Shown here in pieces: positions 16,658-25,642 of a stretch of DNA of 64,000 bases. Made by a program: the position numbers and the translations under genes. The notes beneath the pieces are model-generated. The model saw nothing but the letters and a program-made list of their open reading frames with translations, did no database searches and was not told the origin of the DNA. Within the stretch, counting starts at the first letter, position 1; the number at the start of each line of letters is the position of its first letter. Origin of the DNA: JANWYT01 sp034432435 (lineage in GTDB: Bacteria; Chloroflexota; Anaerolineae; Aggregatilineales; Phototrophicaceae); assembly GCA_034432435.1 (NCBI GenBank), contig DAOUBS010000247.1, positions 53,735-117,734 of the forward strand. Reading direction: 5' to 3'.

Positions 16658-17755
16658 GTGAAGACTATCGTGAGCGTCGTCGGCACGCGGCCTGAAGCCA
16701 CCAAGATGATGCCCGTCCTACGTGAACTGGAGAAGCATGAAGACGTACGCAGCATCCTTGTCTCGACTGGCCAACACCGCGAGATGCTGCATCAGACGTT
16801 CGCCACGCTGCGCTTGACCCCAGACTATGACCTTGACCTGATGCAGACGGATCAAACCCTCGCCCAACTGACTGCCAACTTGCTAAACGGCCTCGATCCG
16901 CTGCTAGATAAGCTAAAACCGGATTGGGTGGTCGCGCAGGGCGACACGACAACCGTCATGGTCACGGCGATGTTAGCCTTCTATCGGCGGCTGCGCTTTG
17001 CACATGTAGAGGCGGGCCTGCGCACCGGCGACCTTCACGCCCCCTTCCCTGAAGAGTACAACCGCCGCATCGCCGACCTTGCCGCCGCCGCCTACTTCGC
17101 GCCTACGGAGCTCGCCGCGGAGGCACTGCGCTGTGAAGGGGTTGAGGCGTCGCGCGTTCACATCACGGGCAACACCGGTGTAGATGCTGCGCTTATGGTC
17201 AGCGGGTGGCCATTCGACTGGTCAGCTAGCCCGTTGGCGGGCGTCGATCCAGCTCAGCCCTACGTCCTAATCACCGCCCATCGACGCGAAAACTTCGGCG
17301 CTCCGTTGGAACGCATCTGCGCAGCGATTGCGCAGCTGGCGCAGCGCTGCCCACACGTGACGTTCGTCTACACCGTCCACCTCAACCCGAACGTGCAGCG
17401 CGTGGCGCATGAACAGCTTGGCGGCCTCGCCAACGTCAAACTGCTGCCCCCGCTGGACTACGTGAGCATGATTCACGCGATGCGTCACGCCCACCTCATT
17501 TTGACCGATTCCGGCGGCGTGCAAGAAGAAGCCCCCAGCTTTGGCGTGCCCCTGTTAGTGCTGCGTGAGGTTACAGAACGGCCAGAAGGCGTGGCCGCTG
17601 GCTGCGCGGAACTCGTGGGCACAGACCCTGAACACATCATCGCGCGGGCTGCGGCCTTGCTCGATCAGCCCCCCAAGCCGCGCCACACCATCCCTAACCC
17701 GTTTGGCGATGGCCACGCAGCAGCGCGCATCGCCGCCATCCTGCGCGAGCACTAG
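16658..17755 (+). CDS. wecB: UDP-N-acetylglucosamine 2-epimerase (non-hydrolysing)
   Basis: Converts UDP-GlcNAc to UDP-ManNAc, a precursor for surface polysaccharide. Typical motifs: VVGTRPEATKMMPVL at the N-terminus, GDTTTVM, HVEAGLRTGD, PEEYNRRIAD with family catalytic residues, ITGNTGVDAAL, TAHRRENFG and TDSGGVQEEAPSFGVPLL with VLREVTERPEG near the C-terminus. The 365-residue length is standard. It starts at a GTG directly after the TGA of the preceding glycosyltransferase and stops 4 nt before the next one. The three form an operon for ManNAc-containing glycan synthesis. Confidence 0.94.
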   Translation: MKTIVSVVGTRPEATKMMPVLRELEKHEDVRSILVSTGQHREMLHQTFATLRLTPDYDLDLMQTDQTLAQLTANLLNGLDPLLDKLKPDWVVAQGDTTTVMVTAMLAFYRRLRFAHVEAGLRTGDLHAPFPEEYNRRIADLAAAAYFAPTELAAEALRCEGVEASRVHITGNTGVDAALMVSGWPFDWSASPLAGVDPAQPYVLITAHRRENFGAPLERICAAIAQLAQRCPHVTFVYTVHLNPNVQRVAHEQLGGLANVKLLPPLDYVSMIHAMRHAHLILTDSGGVQEEAPSFGVPLLVLREVTERPEGVAAGCAELVGTDPEHIIARAAALLDQPPKPRHTIPNPFGDGHAAARIAAILREH

Positions 17756-17759
17756 CCTT

Positions 17760-18623
17760 ATGCCGCGGATCAGCGTTGTGCTCCCTACCTATAACCGCGC
17801 ACACTGGCTGCCACGCGCGGTTGAAAGCGTGCTAGCGCAAGACACCCCCGATTGGGAACTCATCATCGTGAACGATTGCAGCACAGACGACACCGCCGCC
17901 GTTGCGGACCGTTTCGCCGCCCAAGACGCCCGCATCCGCGTGATCCACAATCCCGTTAACCGCAAACTGCCCGCCAGCTTGAACGTGGGCTTTGCCGTGG
18001 CCAGCGGCAGCTACTTCACCTGGACGAGCGACGACAACCACTATCGCCCTCAGGCGCTGCGCGTGTTGGCCAACGCGCTCGACGCGCGCCCGCACGTTGG
18101 CATCGTCTACAGCGCGCTGACGCTGATCGACGCAGAAGATCGACCGGTGGGCACGCGCCCGTCGCTGCCCATGCGCTATCTGACGTTCAAGAACGTGGTA
18201 GGTGCGTCGTTCATGTATCGGCGCGCCGTGCACGAAGCGCTCGGCGGCTACGACGAAACGCTGTTCCTCGTTGAAGACTACGACTTCTGGCTGCGGGCGA
18301 GCGTCCAGTTTCAAATGCTTAGCCTACCCGATGACCTGTATCTGGCGCGCATGCACGACCAAAACCTGACGATCAGCCGTAAACAAGAGATCATCTTGCT
18401 GCGTGAGAAGCTGCTGCTGCGCCATCTGCCGCAGTTGACGTGGGCGAACCGCAAAGATCGTATGGAGGCCTACGCCCTCATGGGGCAGGAGCTGCGCGAG
18501 ATTGCGCCGGAGCGCGCCCGCCGCTACCAAGTGCAGGCGTGGCGGCTCGCCCCCCACGTGATGGCGCGGCGCGCCTTGCTGCGCTGGCTACGACGTTACA
18601 CATCCCGCACCTCATCCGCGTAG
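17760..18623 (+). CDS. Family 2 glycosyltransferase
   Basis: Second GT-A glycosyltransferase of the operon, 287 residues. RISVVLPTYNRAHWLPRAVE opens the Rossmann-like domain. NDCSTDDT and WTSDDNHY (metal-binding acidic residues) follow, and LVEDYDFWLRAS carries the ED pair typical of the family's catalytic base. The ATG 5 nt after the wecB stop begins the conserved domain. An upstream extension reads through wecB in another frame and is rejected. The last 28 nt overlap a convergent gene. Likely partner of the first glycosyltransferase in the same glycan pathway. Confidence 0.85.
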   Translation: MPRISVVLPTYNRAHWLPRAVESVLAQDTPDWELIIVNDCSTDDTAAVADRFAAQDARIRVIHNPVNRKLPASLNVGFAVASGSYFTWTSDDNHYRPQALRVLANALDARPHVGIVYSALTLIDAEDRPVGTRPSLPMRYLTFKNVVGASFMYRRAVHEALGGYDETLFLVEDYDFWLRASVQFQMLSLPDDLYLARMHDQNLTISRKQEIILLREKLLLRHLPQLTWANRKDRMEAYALMGQELREIAPERARRYQVQAWRLAPHVMARRALLRWLRRYTSRTSSA

Positions 18624-19003
18624 AAGGCCAGCCGCTGCGCCAGATAGGGGTGATGTTGGCGCGTGTGGTCATCGATGAGCGCAATGGTGTGGGCGTGAAC
18701 GCGCGTGTTTTGGATGGTTTGCAGCACGCGCGCCAGCGTTTCTGGGTCAGCGCTGGCGCTCACCGGCAGCAGCGCTACATCAGCCGCCAGCTTCCACACA
18801 ACCGGGATCAGGGAACTGGCTAGCGTGCAGCAGACACACCCGCCAGCGAACCGAGAACGATCTACCCCGTCTAGTTGGATGGGCTTCTCGGTGTTGTCTA
18901 GCAGCGCAACGCGCCGACCAGCAGCGCTGTGCTGCTCGGCTAGCTCGCGCACGAGCGCCACTTTGGGCGCATAGCGCAGGCCTGTGATGGCAATGAGCTG
19001 CAC
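18596..19003 (-). CDS. CobW-like protein lacking the P-loop
   Basis: Small protein of 135 residues that looks like the N-terminal half of a COG0523 (CobW/ZNG) GTPase but is degenerate. Where these proteins have GFLGSGKTT, this one has AITGLRYAPKVALV, so no Walker A is present. The metal-site motif survives as GGCVCCTLASSL, in the usual context after DGVDRSRF. No NKxD motif is visible. The start is a GTG with GGGAGG 6 nt upstream, rather than a TTG six codons earlier. It could be a metal-binding remnant or a specialised CXCC protein. Two full-length paralogs lie 8-9 kb downstream. Confidence 0.6.
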   Translation of the reverse strand: MQLIAITGLRYAPKVALVRELAEQHSAAGRRVALLDNTEKPIQLDGVDRSRFAGGCVCCTLASSLIPVVWKLAADVALLPVSASADPETLARVLQTIQNTRVHAHTIALIDDHTRQHHPYLAQRLAFYADEVRDV

Positions 19004-19015
19004 GATCGGCCTCCC

Positions 19016-19046
19016 GAACAAAGAACCCCCTTCACGCGGAAGGGGG
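19016..19046 (-). terminator. Rho-independent terminator of the acyl-CoA dehydrogenase gene
   Basis: CCCCCTTC and GAAGGGGG are perfect 8-nt arms around a 5-nt loop, 28 nt past the stop on the minus strand. A T-rich stretch (GTTCTTTGTT) follows. Confidence 0.8.
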
Positions 19047-19074
19047 CTTGAGTGGGTGAATGCAAGCGCCTGAT

Positions 19075-20628
19075 TTAGCGCGTCGTCTGTGGCAGGCGTT
19101 CCTTGATGTTCATCAAGTCGCGCAAGAAATCCTCTTCGCGCTCGAACTCTGGCAGCGGCAGATGGCGAATCGGCGTCAAGAACGGCGTGTTGAGATTGCC
19201 CTCGCTGATGATGTCGTTAAACGCTTTGACGAACCCGTTGTACTGCTGCACGATAGCGTTGAGGTAGCGATCATCTTCATAAACGCGCCACATCTCGCCC
19301 GCGGCTTGGATGGCCTCCATCCAGTGCAGCAGCGTGCCGGTCTTGTACTTATATTCTGCCTCGCTGGCGTAGCCATTCCTGTTCAGCTCTGCCAACAGCG
19401 CCTTGACGCTGTTGATGATCACCGCTGCGTCCACGCCCACTGGCGCGTTGATCTGCTGCCAGTAGTCCACGTAGTCGAAGAAGGCCGGACGACGAATCTC
19501 AGACGGCTTGGCATTCAACTGATTGCCCGGCTTGGCGATGAAGAGGTTCTCGCGCAGGAAGGCGATGCGATCTGCTAGGTTTTCCTTGCGCGTGGCCACT
19601 ACGTAGTCATCGATCATCTTGGCGGTCATCAAGGTGTTAATGGTGTAGTGACCGTCGAAAACGGGCAGTACGAAGCTGTCAAAGGCGTTGCGCCCGATGG
19701 GTGACTCTTTCAAGAAGCCTTTGCTGCCCGCCACCAGCAAGTTCTGTGATTGCAGCTCGTTCATGCGCAGCAGCAAAAACGACTTGAGAATCGTCCCGTG
19801 GAACTGCAAGAAGCTGCCATCCGAGAAGGCCGTGGCGCGATAGAACATAAACTCGTAGAAGGCGCGGTTCAGCACGATGTTGTACATCTGGCGGAACACG
19901 TTGGAGAAGCGAATCGGCTCGTTGTCGAAGATATGCTTGGTTGAGAGATGCTGAAGCGCCGCATCGACCGCATGCACCATCATCCGCACGCCGACATAGG
20001 TGCAGATGAACTTGCTCGGCATGGCCATCCGCTGCAAAATCGTCAGGCCATGCCCAATCTTGCCGATGAGCCGCCCCGGGCCGTCGATCTCAAACTTCGT
20101 CAGCACCATGTTGGGCAGCACAACGGTTGGCAGCCGCTCCCAATTCTTGCACGAGCTGCGCGGCACAATGAACAACGACAGAGAACGTGGGCCATTTTGG
20201 TTGGGGTCAATCTTGGCGACAACGAGGTGATAATCAGCATGGTAACTGTTGTTGATGAGCCATTTGCGCCCCTTGACGTGGTAGTTCTTCTCGTTGGGGT
20301 CATCGCTCATCGGGGTAGCCGTGGTGGTGTTGCTCAGCAGGTCGCTGCCTGCGTGCTCTTCCGTCCAGCCCAGCGTCCACAGATAATCTTTTGCCCACTC
20401 GGCCAGCTCGTGCTCGTCAGCCGCCAGAATAATCGAATATGCCAGCAGGCTCGCCCCACCCGTGACCATAAACGGGTTTGAGTCGTTGAACAGCTCTGTC
20501 CCCTTCTCGACTGATTTGAGCATGTTGAACTCAGGGTAAATGCTGTCATAGCTGGCACGCATTGCCTTACGGGCGAAATCGAAATCGACGATTTCGCCAA
20601 ACTGCGGATCATTCACAAAGTCTACCAT
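19075..20628 (-). CDS. Acyl-CoA dehydrogenase family protein
   Basis: FAD-dependent dehydrogenase of the acyl-CoA dehydrogenase superfamily. The mid-domain flavin/substrate signature GWTEEHAGSDLLSN lies near residue 85-100. GRKWLINNSYHADY is the usual G-K-W/K-x-I-x-N strand, and a helical C-terminal domain follows. At 517 residues it is longer than the classical enzyme of about 380, so it is nearer the long AidB-like or unclassified group. Residues 300-345 lack an obvious classical catalytic Glu. Substrate unknown. The start MVDFVNDPQFG has GAGG 6 nt upstream. Upstream lies a perfect CRP/FNR-type site with TATAAT, suggesting catabolite or redox control. Confidence 0.78.
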   Translation of the reverse strand: MVDFVNDPQFGEIVDFDFARKAMRASYDSIYPEFNMLKSVEKGTELFNDSNPFMVTGGASLLAYSIILAADEHELAEWAKDYLWTLGWTEEHAGSDLLSNTTTATPMSDDPNEKNYHVKGRKWLINNSYHADYHLVVAKIDPNQNGPRSLSLFIVPRSSCKNWERLPTVVLPNMVLTKFEIDGPGRLIGKIGHGLTILQRMAMPSKFICTYVGVRMMVHAVDAALQHLSTKHIFDNEPIRFSNVFRQMYNIVLNRAFYEFMFYRATAFSDGSFLQFHGTILKSFLLLRMNELQSQNLLVAGSKGFLKESPIGRNAFDSFVLPVFDGHYTINTLMTAKMIDDYVVATRKENLADRIAFLRENLFIAKPGNQLNAKPSEIRRPAFFDYVDYWQQINAPVGVDAAVIINSVKALLAELNRNGYASEAEYKYKTGTLLHWMEAIQAAGEMWRVYEDDRYLNAIVQQYNGFVKAFNDIISEGNLNTPFLTPIRHLPLPEFEREEDFLRDLMNIKERLPQTTR

Positions 20629-20666
20629 TTTCAGCCTCGTCGTTTTATCTCTCACCAGTTGTCATA

Positions 20667-20672
20667 ATTATA
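20667..20672 (-). promoter_or_regulatory. -10 box of the acyl-CoA dehydrogenase promoter
   Basis: TATAAT on the minus strand, 38 nt before the chosen start codon. The matching -35 position reads ATTCAA, a poor match, consistent with need of an activator. Confidence 0.45.
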
Positions 20673-20701
20673 GGGAGCACAAGAGACGTTTGAATACCCT
20701 C

Positions 20702-20721
20702 ATTGTGACAACTATCACAAT
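20702..20721. promoter_or_regulatory. CRP/FNR-type binding site
   Basis: ATTGTGA-N6-TCACAAT is a perfect palindrome with the TGTGA-N6-TCACA core of the CRP family. Its centre is about 51 nt upstream of the start point expected from the -10 box of the acyl-CoA dehydrogenase gene. Confidence 0.6.
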
Positions 20722-20790
20722 TTATGATTTGCTATCTATAACACAAAAAGCAAAGAATAGTTGCAGCCAACGAATCACTGTGTGTTGTCT

Positions 20791-21630
20791 TCACTTCACT
20801 GCGCCGCTCGTCAGGCCGCGCACCAACTGGCGGCTGAAGAGAATATACAGCACGATCACTGGAACCATCGATAGCGTCAGCGAGGCCAGAATGGCGTTGT
20901 AGTCATTGGCGAACTGCCCCATAAAGGCCTGCGCCCCGTAAGTAATCGTCTTGACACGATCGCTGTTCGTCAGCACGAGCGGGAACCACAGATCGTTCCA
21001 GATTGGGATGATGTTGAACACCGCCACCGTCCCCAGCGCAGGCCGCACCAACGGCAGCACCAATAAAAAGATGCGGTACTCACTCGCCCCGTCGACGCGC
21101 GCCGCGTCTTTCAAATCTTGGGGGATGCTCTGCATGAAGCTCGTCAGGACGAACACTGCCAGCGGCATCCCGCTCGCCACGTACACCAAAATGAGCGCTA
21201 GCAGCGTGTCGATGATCCCCAACGTGCGCATTAGCACGATGATGCTCACCGTCCCCAAGCGGATCGGGATCATGATCCCAGCCGACATGTACAGCGAGAG
21301 CAGCGTGCTGCCAGGGAACTTGTACTCACTGAAGGCAAACGCCATCATCGCTGCGAAGAGCATGATGCACACCACCGAGACGATTACCACCACGAAGCTG
21401 TTGAAAAAGTACAGTGGGAAGTTGCCGCTGGTGGCCAGCGTCTCAAAGCCGACGAGGGTAAAGGTCTCTGGCGTAGGCAGCGCGAACGGATCACGGAAGA
21501 TCGCACGGCGGTTCTTGAAAGCGTTGATCAGGATGATGATGACGGGATAGATCGCCAGCGCCGTATAGGCCAGCAGAATAGCCTGTGCGGCGACTTGCTG
21601 CACCCCACGAGACAAGAGCGTGCCGCGCAT
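20791..21630 (-). CDS. Carbohydrate ABC transporter permease (MalG type)
   Basis: Inner-membrane permease of the CUT1 sugar importer class, 279 residues with about six membrane segments. The ATPase-coupling EAA loop appears as ARVDGASEYRIFLLVLPLVRPAL (in parts, about residues 180-200), preceded by LTSFMQSIPQDLKDA. It starts 3 nt after the stop of the MalF-type gene, so the two are cotranscribed. No binding protein or MalK-type ATPase is next to it. A CUT1 binding protein stands alone at 31276-32559 and may serve this pair. Substrate unknown. Confidence 0.88.
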   Translation of the reverse strand: MRGTLLSRGVQQVAAQAILLAYTALAIYPVIIILINAFKNRRAIFRDPFALPTPETFTLVGFETLATSGNFPLYFFNSFVVVIVSVVCIMLFAAMMAFAFSEYKFPGSTLLSLYMSAGIMIPIRLGTVSIIVLMRTLGIIDTLLALILVYVASGMPLAVFVLTSFMQSIPQDLKDAARVDGASEYRIFLLVLPLVRPALGTVAVFNIIPIWNDLWFPLVLTNSDRVKTITYGAQAFMGQFANDYNAILASLTLSMVPVIVLYILFSRQLVRGLTSGAVK

Positions 21631-21633
21631 ACG

Positions 21634-22596
21634 CTACATCTCCACTCGTGTGATGCGCCGCTGATAGCCGAACAGATAGATCAAGACGCCAGTCAGGATG
21701 ATGAGGAACATCACCCCCGCAATCGTCGCACCCATCGTTGGGTTGCCCGCCTGAAGCTGAAAGCCGAAGTACGTGCGGTAGAAGAGCGTGCCCAGCAGAT
21801 CAGTGCTGAAGTTCGGGTTGCCCATCGCCGATTGCATTGTGTACACCAAGTCGAAAGCGTTGAAGTTGCCGACGAACGTCAACACGCCGACGATCCCCAC
21901 TGTCGGCAGGATGAGCGGGAACTTGATCCGCCAGAACACTGTCCAGAAGTTCGCGCCGTCTACGCGCGCTGCCTCAATCACCTCGTCCGGGATGCTGATG
22001 AGCGCAGCGGTGAAGAGCATCATCGGGATGCCGACGTACTGCCACACGCTGACGAGCGACACAGCAATCAGCGCCGTCGATTCCTGCCCTAAGACCGGCT
22101 GATACAGGTCGCCCAATCCCACGCTTTGTAAGAGGCTGCGTGCGATCCCCCACAGCGGGCTGAGCATGATCTGCCACACGAAGCCCACCAGCACGAAGCT
22201 GAGCACGGTTGGCGTAAAGATCAGGGTGCGGTAGACCGTCCGCAAGCGCACAAATTGTGAGCTGATGAGTGACGCCAGCAGCAGCCCGATCGGGTTCTGC
22301 ACCAGCATGTGAATCGCAAAGAACACGAAGTTATTGCGCACTGCGCCGATGAGTCGATCTGTCCACTGTGGCGTAGTGAGCAGCGTTTCATAGTTGCGCA
22401 GCCCGACGAAGTCCAACTGCTGAACGTTCTGTGGGTTAGGCGCGTAGAGACTGGTGAGAAGGCTGCCGAAGATCGGGTAGATCATAAAGACAGTATAGAT
22501 CAAGAACCCCGGAGCCAAAAAGACCACGATATGCCACGGGAAAGGCCGCCGCACGCTGTGTTTTAGTTTGGTGGTGGATGCTGTCAAAGTTGCCAT
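21634..22596 (-). CDS. Carbohydrate ABC transporter permease (MalF type)
   Basis: Partner membrane subunit of the CUT1 importer, 320 residues from MATLTASTTK. The first membrane segment is IVVFLAPGFLIYTVFMIYPI, followed by a short extracytoplasmic loop and five further segments. The EAA loop reads EVIEAARVDGANFWTVFWRI and contacts the ATPase. The reading frame is open for a further 33 codons upstream, but that part overlaps the methyltransferase gene end and has no membrane character. The ribosome site before the chosen ATG is weak. It encodes only the channel half; ATPase and binding protein must come from elsewhere. Confidence 0.87.
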   Translation of the reverse strand: MATLTASTTKLKHSVRRPFPWHIVVFLAPGFLIYTVFMIYPIFGSLLTSLYAPNPQNVQQLDFVGLRNYETLLTTPQWTDRLIGAVRNNFVFFAIHMLVQNPIGLLLASLISSQFVRLRTVYRTLIFTPTVLSFVLVGFVWQIMLSPLWGIARSLLQSVGLGDLYQPVLGQESTALIAVSLVSVWQYVGIPMMLFTAALISIPDEVIEAARVDGANFWTVFWRIKFPLILPTVGIVGVLTFVGNFNAFDLVYTMQSAMGNPNFSTDLLGTLFYRTYFGFQLQAGNPTMGATIAGVMFLIILTGVLIYLFGYQRRITRVEM

Positions 22597-22670
22597 GCCG
22601 CAAGATATACCGCATTTTGGCGCAGCCGTCGACAAGTTCCTAGACGAGGAACGCGGCCACGACGCACCCC

Positions 22671-23900
22671 CTACTCGTCGCGCGCAAACCAGCACTTGAG
22701 ATACGCGCCCTCAGGGAAACCGATCGGATGGTCAAGCGCGTGGTCTGTGCGGAGGAGCTCGGTCAGGTCGGGGCGGTGCCCCCTGGCGGCCGGGATGATC
22801 GTCTCGAAGAACTGCTGCTCGTCGACCCGGCTGCTGCACGACGCCATGACGAAGATCCCGTTCTGTCGTAAGAGTTGTGCCCCTGCTTCTGCTAGTTGAC
22901 TGTACGCATGCAACGCGCGCGGCACGTCCGCCTCACTGCTGGCAAACGTCGGCGGATCGATGATGACCATGTCGAATTGGCGGCGCTGACGGATGAAGTA
23001 GTTCAGCGTCTGGAAGGCATCGCCTGTCACCGTCTCGAACGGCACGTTAGGGATACGCCCCTGACGCTGATTCAGGGCGTAAATCTGCTTGGCTGTCTCT
23101 AGCGCGGGGGCGCTGACGTCCACGCTGGTGATGTGCGCTGCCCCACCCCGCGCGCAGTAGACCGTAAATGCCCCTACGTAAGCGAACACGTCTAGCACGG
23201 TGCGCCCCTGCGCCAGCTTGCCCGCCAGCGCGCGGTTGTCACGTTGATCGAAGAAGAAGCCCGTCTTGTGCCCACGGATCACATCGGCGGTGAACAGCAG
23301 CCCATTTTCTTGAAACGTCAGGGGCGCTTTAAGCGGCGTGCCCTTCAACACAGTTCCATCTTGCAGGCCAAAGGGCTGCCCCACCGTGCGCGCCAGCCGC
23401 AGCACCCATCGCTCAGCGTAGATGGTCTGCTCTAGCGCGGCCAACATCGACCGCAAATGTGGCAGCCATGCGGTGGTGTAAAGCTTGATCACAAGGGTCG
23501 TGTCGTAGCGGTCGATCACCAACCCCGGCAGGCCGTCGTTCTCGCCGTGTACTAGCCGATAACCATTCGTGTCGCTGTCGAGCAGCGGCGCGCGCAGGTC
23601 AGCCGCGGCTTGCAGCCGTTCCCGAAACCAGTCGGCGTTGATCTCCGCGGGGTGTTTGGTTTGCAGCACCTTCACGCGGATGGGCGACGTCGGGTCGTAT
23701 AGCCCTACCGCTAAGAAGCGATTCTTCTGATCGTAGATTACTGCTAGATCGCCGGGCTGCCCCTGATGGCTCTGGCGTGTGATGCCCTGCTCGAACACCC
23801 ACGGATGCCCCTGCTTGACGGCGCGTTCTGCCGCTGGCTTCAAATGGACGGCGACGCGGCGCGCGGAAGGCGTTGGAAGGGGTGACAGCGTGTTGTTCAT
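22671..23900 (-). CDS. rlmI: Class I SAM-dependent rRNA methyltransferase (RlmI-like)
   Basis: Predicted 23S rRNA cytosine-5 methyltransferase of the RlmI family. The N-terminal PUA RNA-binding domain (VKQGHPWVFEQGITRQS through VKVLQTKHP) occupies about residues 20-95. A middle EEHEE-type domain follows. The Rossmann methyltransferase domain shows VLDVFAYVGAFTVYCARGGA (SAM motif I), DMVIIDPPTFASS (motif IV) and MASCSSRV (motif VI with the catalytic Cys). The start MNNTLSPLP was chosen; an ATG four codons earlier is equally possible because ribosome sites are weak. Divergent from the alpha-glucosidase gene. Confidence 0.86.
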   Translation of the reverse strand: MNNTLSPLPTPSARRVAVHLKPAAERAVKQGHPWVFEQGITRQSHQGQPGDLAVIYDQKNRFLAVGLYDPTSPIRVKVLQTKHPAEINADWFRERLQAAADLRAPLLDSDTNGYRLVHGENDGLPGLVIDRYDTTLVIKLYTTAWLPHLRSMLAALEQTIYAERWVLRLARTVGQPFGLQDGTVLKGTPLKAPLTFQENGLLFTADVIRGHKTGFFFDQRDNRALAGKLAQGRTVLDVFAYVGAFTVYCARGGAAHITSVDVSAPALETAKQIYALNQRQGRIPNVPFETVTGDAFQTLNYFIRQRRQFDMVIIDPPTFASSEADVPRALHAYSQLAEAGAQLLRQNGIFVMASCSSRVDEQQFFETIIPAARGHRPDLTELLRTDHALDHPIGFPEGAYLKCWFARDE

Positions 23901-23993
23901 TGATAACAGCATCCAGTGGGCACAGAATTTATTATATCGCCGCGCGGGTTTGCGGTACACTTGGCGCGTTTTGACGCACCAGGAGGCTCACCC

Positions 23994-25586
23994 ATGACAA
24001 CTCCGCGCTGGTGGCAAGCAGGCGTAGTCTATCAAATCTACCCACGCAGCTACCAAGATAGCAACCACGACGGCATCGGCGATATCCCCGGCATCATCCA
24101 GCGGCTGGATTACCTCAAAACGCTTGGCGTCGGGGCCATCTGGCTCAGCCCGTTCTTCAAGTCCCCAATGGCCGATTTTGGCTACGACGTGGCCGACTAC
24201 TGCGACGTGGATCCGCTGTTTGGCACGCTGGCCGACTTTGACCGCCTCGTAGCCGAAGCGCACGCCCGCGACATCAAGATCATCATCGACTACGTGCCCA
24301 ACCACACCAGCAATCAGCACCCGTGGTTCCTGGAGAGCCGCCAAAGCCGCACCAACCCCAAAGCCGATTGGTACATCTGGCGCGACCCAAAGCCCGACGG
24401 CAGCCTGCCCAACAACTGGGGCAGCGCTTTTGGCGGCGTCGCCTGGACGTGGGACGAACAGCGCGGCCAATACTACTTCCACCAATTCGCGCCTGAACAG
24501 CCCGATCTCAACTGGCGCAATCCTGAGGTGAAAGCGGCTATGTTCGACGTGCTGCGCTTCTGGTTCAAGCGCGGCGTCGACGGCTTTCGGATGGACGTGA
24601 TCTGGATGATCTGGAAGCACCCCGACATGCCCGATCAACCGCCCCTCCCCAATGCCACGCCGCGCGGCGAAAATGACATCTTCAACAGCCAGCAGCACCT
24701 CTACGACTGGGACTACGAGGGCATTCACGGGATCATGCGCGAGATGCGCCTGCTGGCCGACGAATTCGGCGACACGGTGTTGATCGGCGAGATCTACCTG
24801 CCGCTCGAACGCTGGGTGCGCTACTACGGCACAGCCGATGAGCCAGAGCTACACCTGCCGTTCAATTTCCGCTTGATCGAGCTGCGCGAGTGGACAGCCG
24901 ACGCCCTTCGCCAAGAGATCGCCCTGCTAGAAGCCGCCGTCCCACGCCACGGCTACCCGAACTACGTGTTGAACAACCACGATCAGCCGCGCTTCTCGTC
25001 GCGCTTTGGCGTGCAGCACACGCGTACGGCGGCCATGCTGCTGCTGACGCTGCGCGGCACGCCGACTCTCTATCAAGGTGAAGAGATCGGCATGGTGAAC
25101 GGGATCATCGCGCCGCATCAGGTCAAAGACCCGCAGGGCATTAACTTAGGGGTTGAGCACACGCGCGACGTCGCTCGAACGCCGATGCAGTGGGATGCCA
25201 GCCCCCACGCAGGCTTTAGTACCGTCGAGCCGTGGCTGCCCGTGCACCCGGACTACCACACGGTGAACGTTGCCGCGCAAGTCGTCCACCCGCGCAGCGT
25301 CTACGCGCTGTACAAGGCGCTGCTCAAGCTGCGCCGCGAGCACACCGCTTTCAGCGTCGGCAGCCTCACGCTGCTTGATCTCGCGCCAGAGGTGGTGGCC
25401 TACGAGCGCCACAGCGACGATGAGCGCTTCATGGTGGTGCTCAACTTCAGCGACAAGCCGTTAAGCGTCGCCCTGCCGACGGCGGGCGTCAAAGTGCTCA
25501 GCACGCACCCTTTCGCCCCACATGAGCTGATTCGCGATCAGCTTGAGCTGTGGGGGAACGAAGGGGTCATCTTACGCGTTGTTTAG
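23994..25586 (+). CDS. GH13 alpha-glucosidase / oligo-1,6-glucosidase
   Basis: Retaining alpha-glucosidase of family GH13, which hydrolyses short maltose or isomaltose chains in the cytoplasm. WWQAGVVYQIYPRSYQDSNHDGIGD opens the barrel (in parts). DYVPNHTS is region I, GFRMDVIWMIW region II with the nucleophile Asp (about residue 200), LIGEIYLP region III with the acid/base Glu, and LNNHDQPR region IV. A C-terminal beta domain follows; 530 residues is typical. The start has AGGAGG 9 nt upstream. Its TAG lies inside the first copy of a 47-bp direct repeat, and in the inferred ancestor would have overlapped the cobW stop. Confidence 0.92.
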   Translation: MTTPRWWQAGVVYQIYPRSYQDSNHDGIGDIPGIIQRLDYLKTLGVGAIWLSPFFKSPMADFGYDVADYCDVDPLFGTLADFDRLVAEAHARDIKIIIDYVPNHTSNQHPWFLESRQSRTNPKADWYIWRDPKPDGSLPNNWGSAFGGVAWTWDEQRGQYYFHQFAPEQPDLNWRNPEVKAAMFDVLRFWFKRGVDGFRMDVIWMIWKHPDMPDQPPLPNATPRGENDIFNSQQHLYDWDYEGIHGIMREMRLLADEFGDTVLIGEIYLPLERWVRYYGTADEPELHLPFNFRLIELREWTADALRQEIALLEAAVPRHGYPNYVLNNHDQPRFSSRFGVQHTRTAAMLLLTLRGTPTLYQGEEIGMVNGIIAPHQVKDPQGINLGVEHTRDVARTPMQWDASPHAGFSTVEPWLPVHPDYHTVNVAAQVVHPRSVYALYKALLKLRREHTAFSVGSLTLLDLAPEVVAYERHSDDERFMVVLNFSDKPLSVALPTAGVKVLSTHPFAPHELIRDQLELWGNEGVILRVV

Positions 25587-25629
25587 TGAGCGCCGCGCTG
25601 CCATTGGCCGGTGACTTGGCCTGCGCGCG
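25583..25629 (+). repeat. 47-bp direct repeat, copy 1
   Basis: Starts TTAGTGAGCGCCGCGCTG and is identical over 47 bp to 26375-26421. It includes the stop codon of the alpha-glucosidase gene. Confidence 0.9.
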
Positions 25630-25642
25630 GGGGCGTGCAAGC

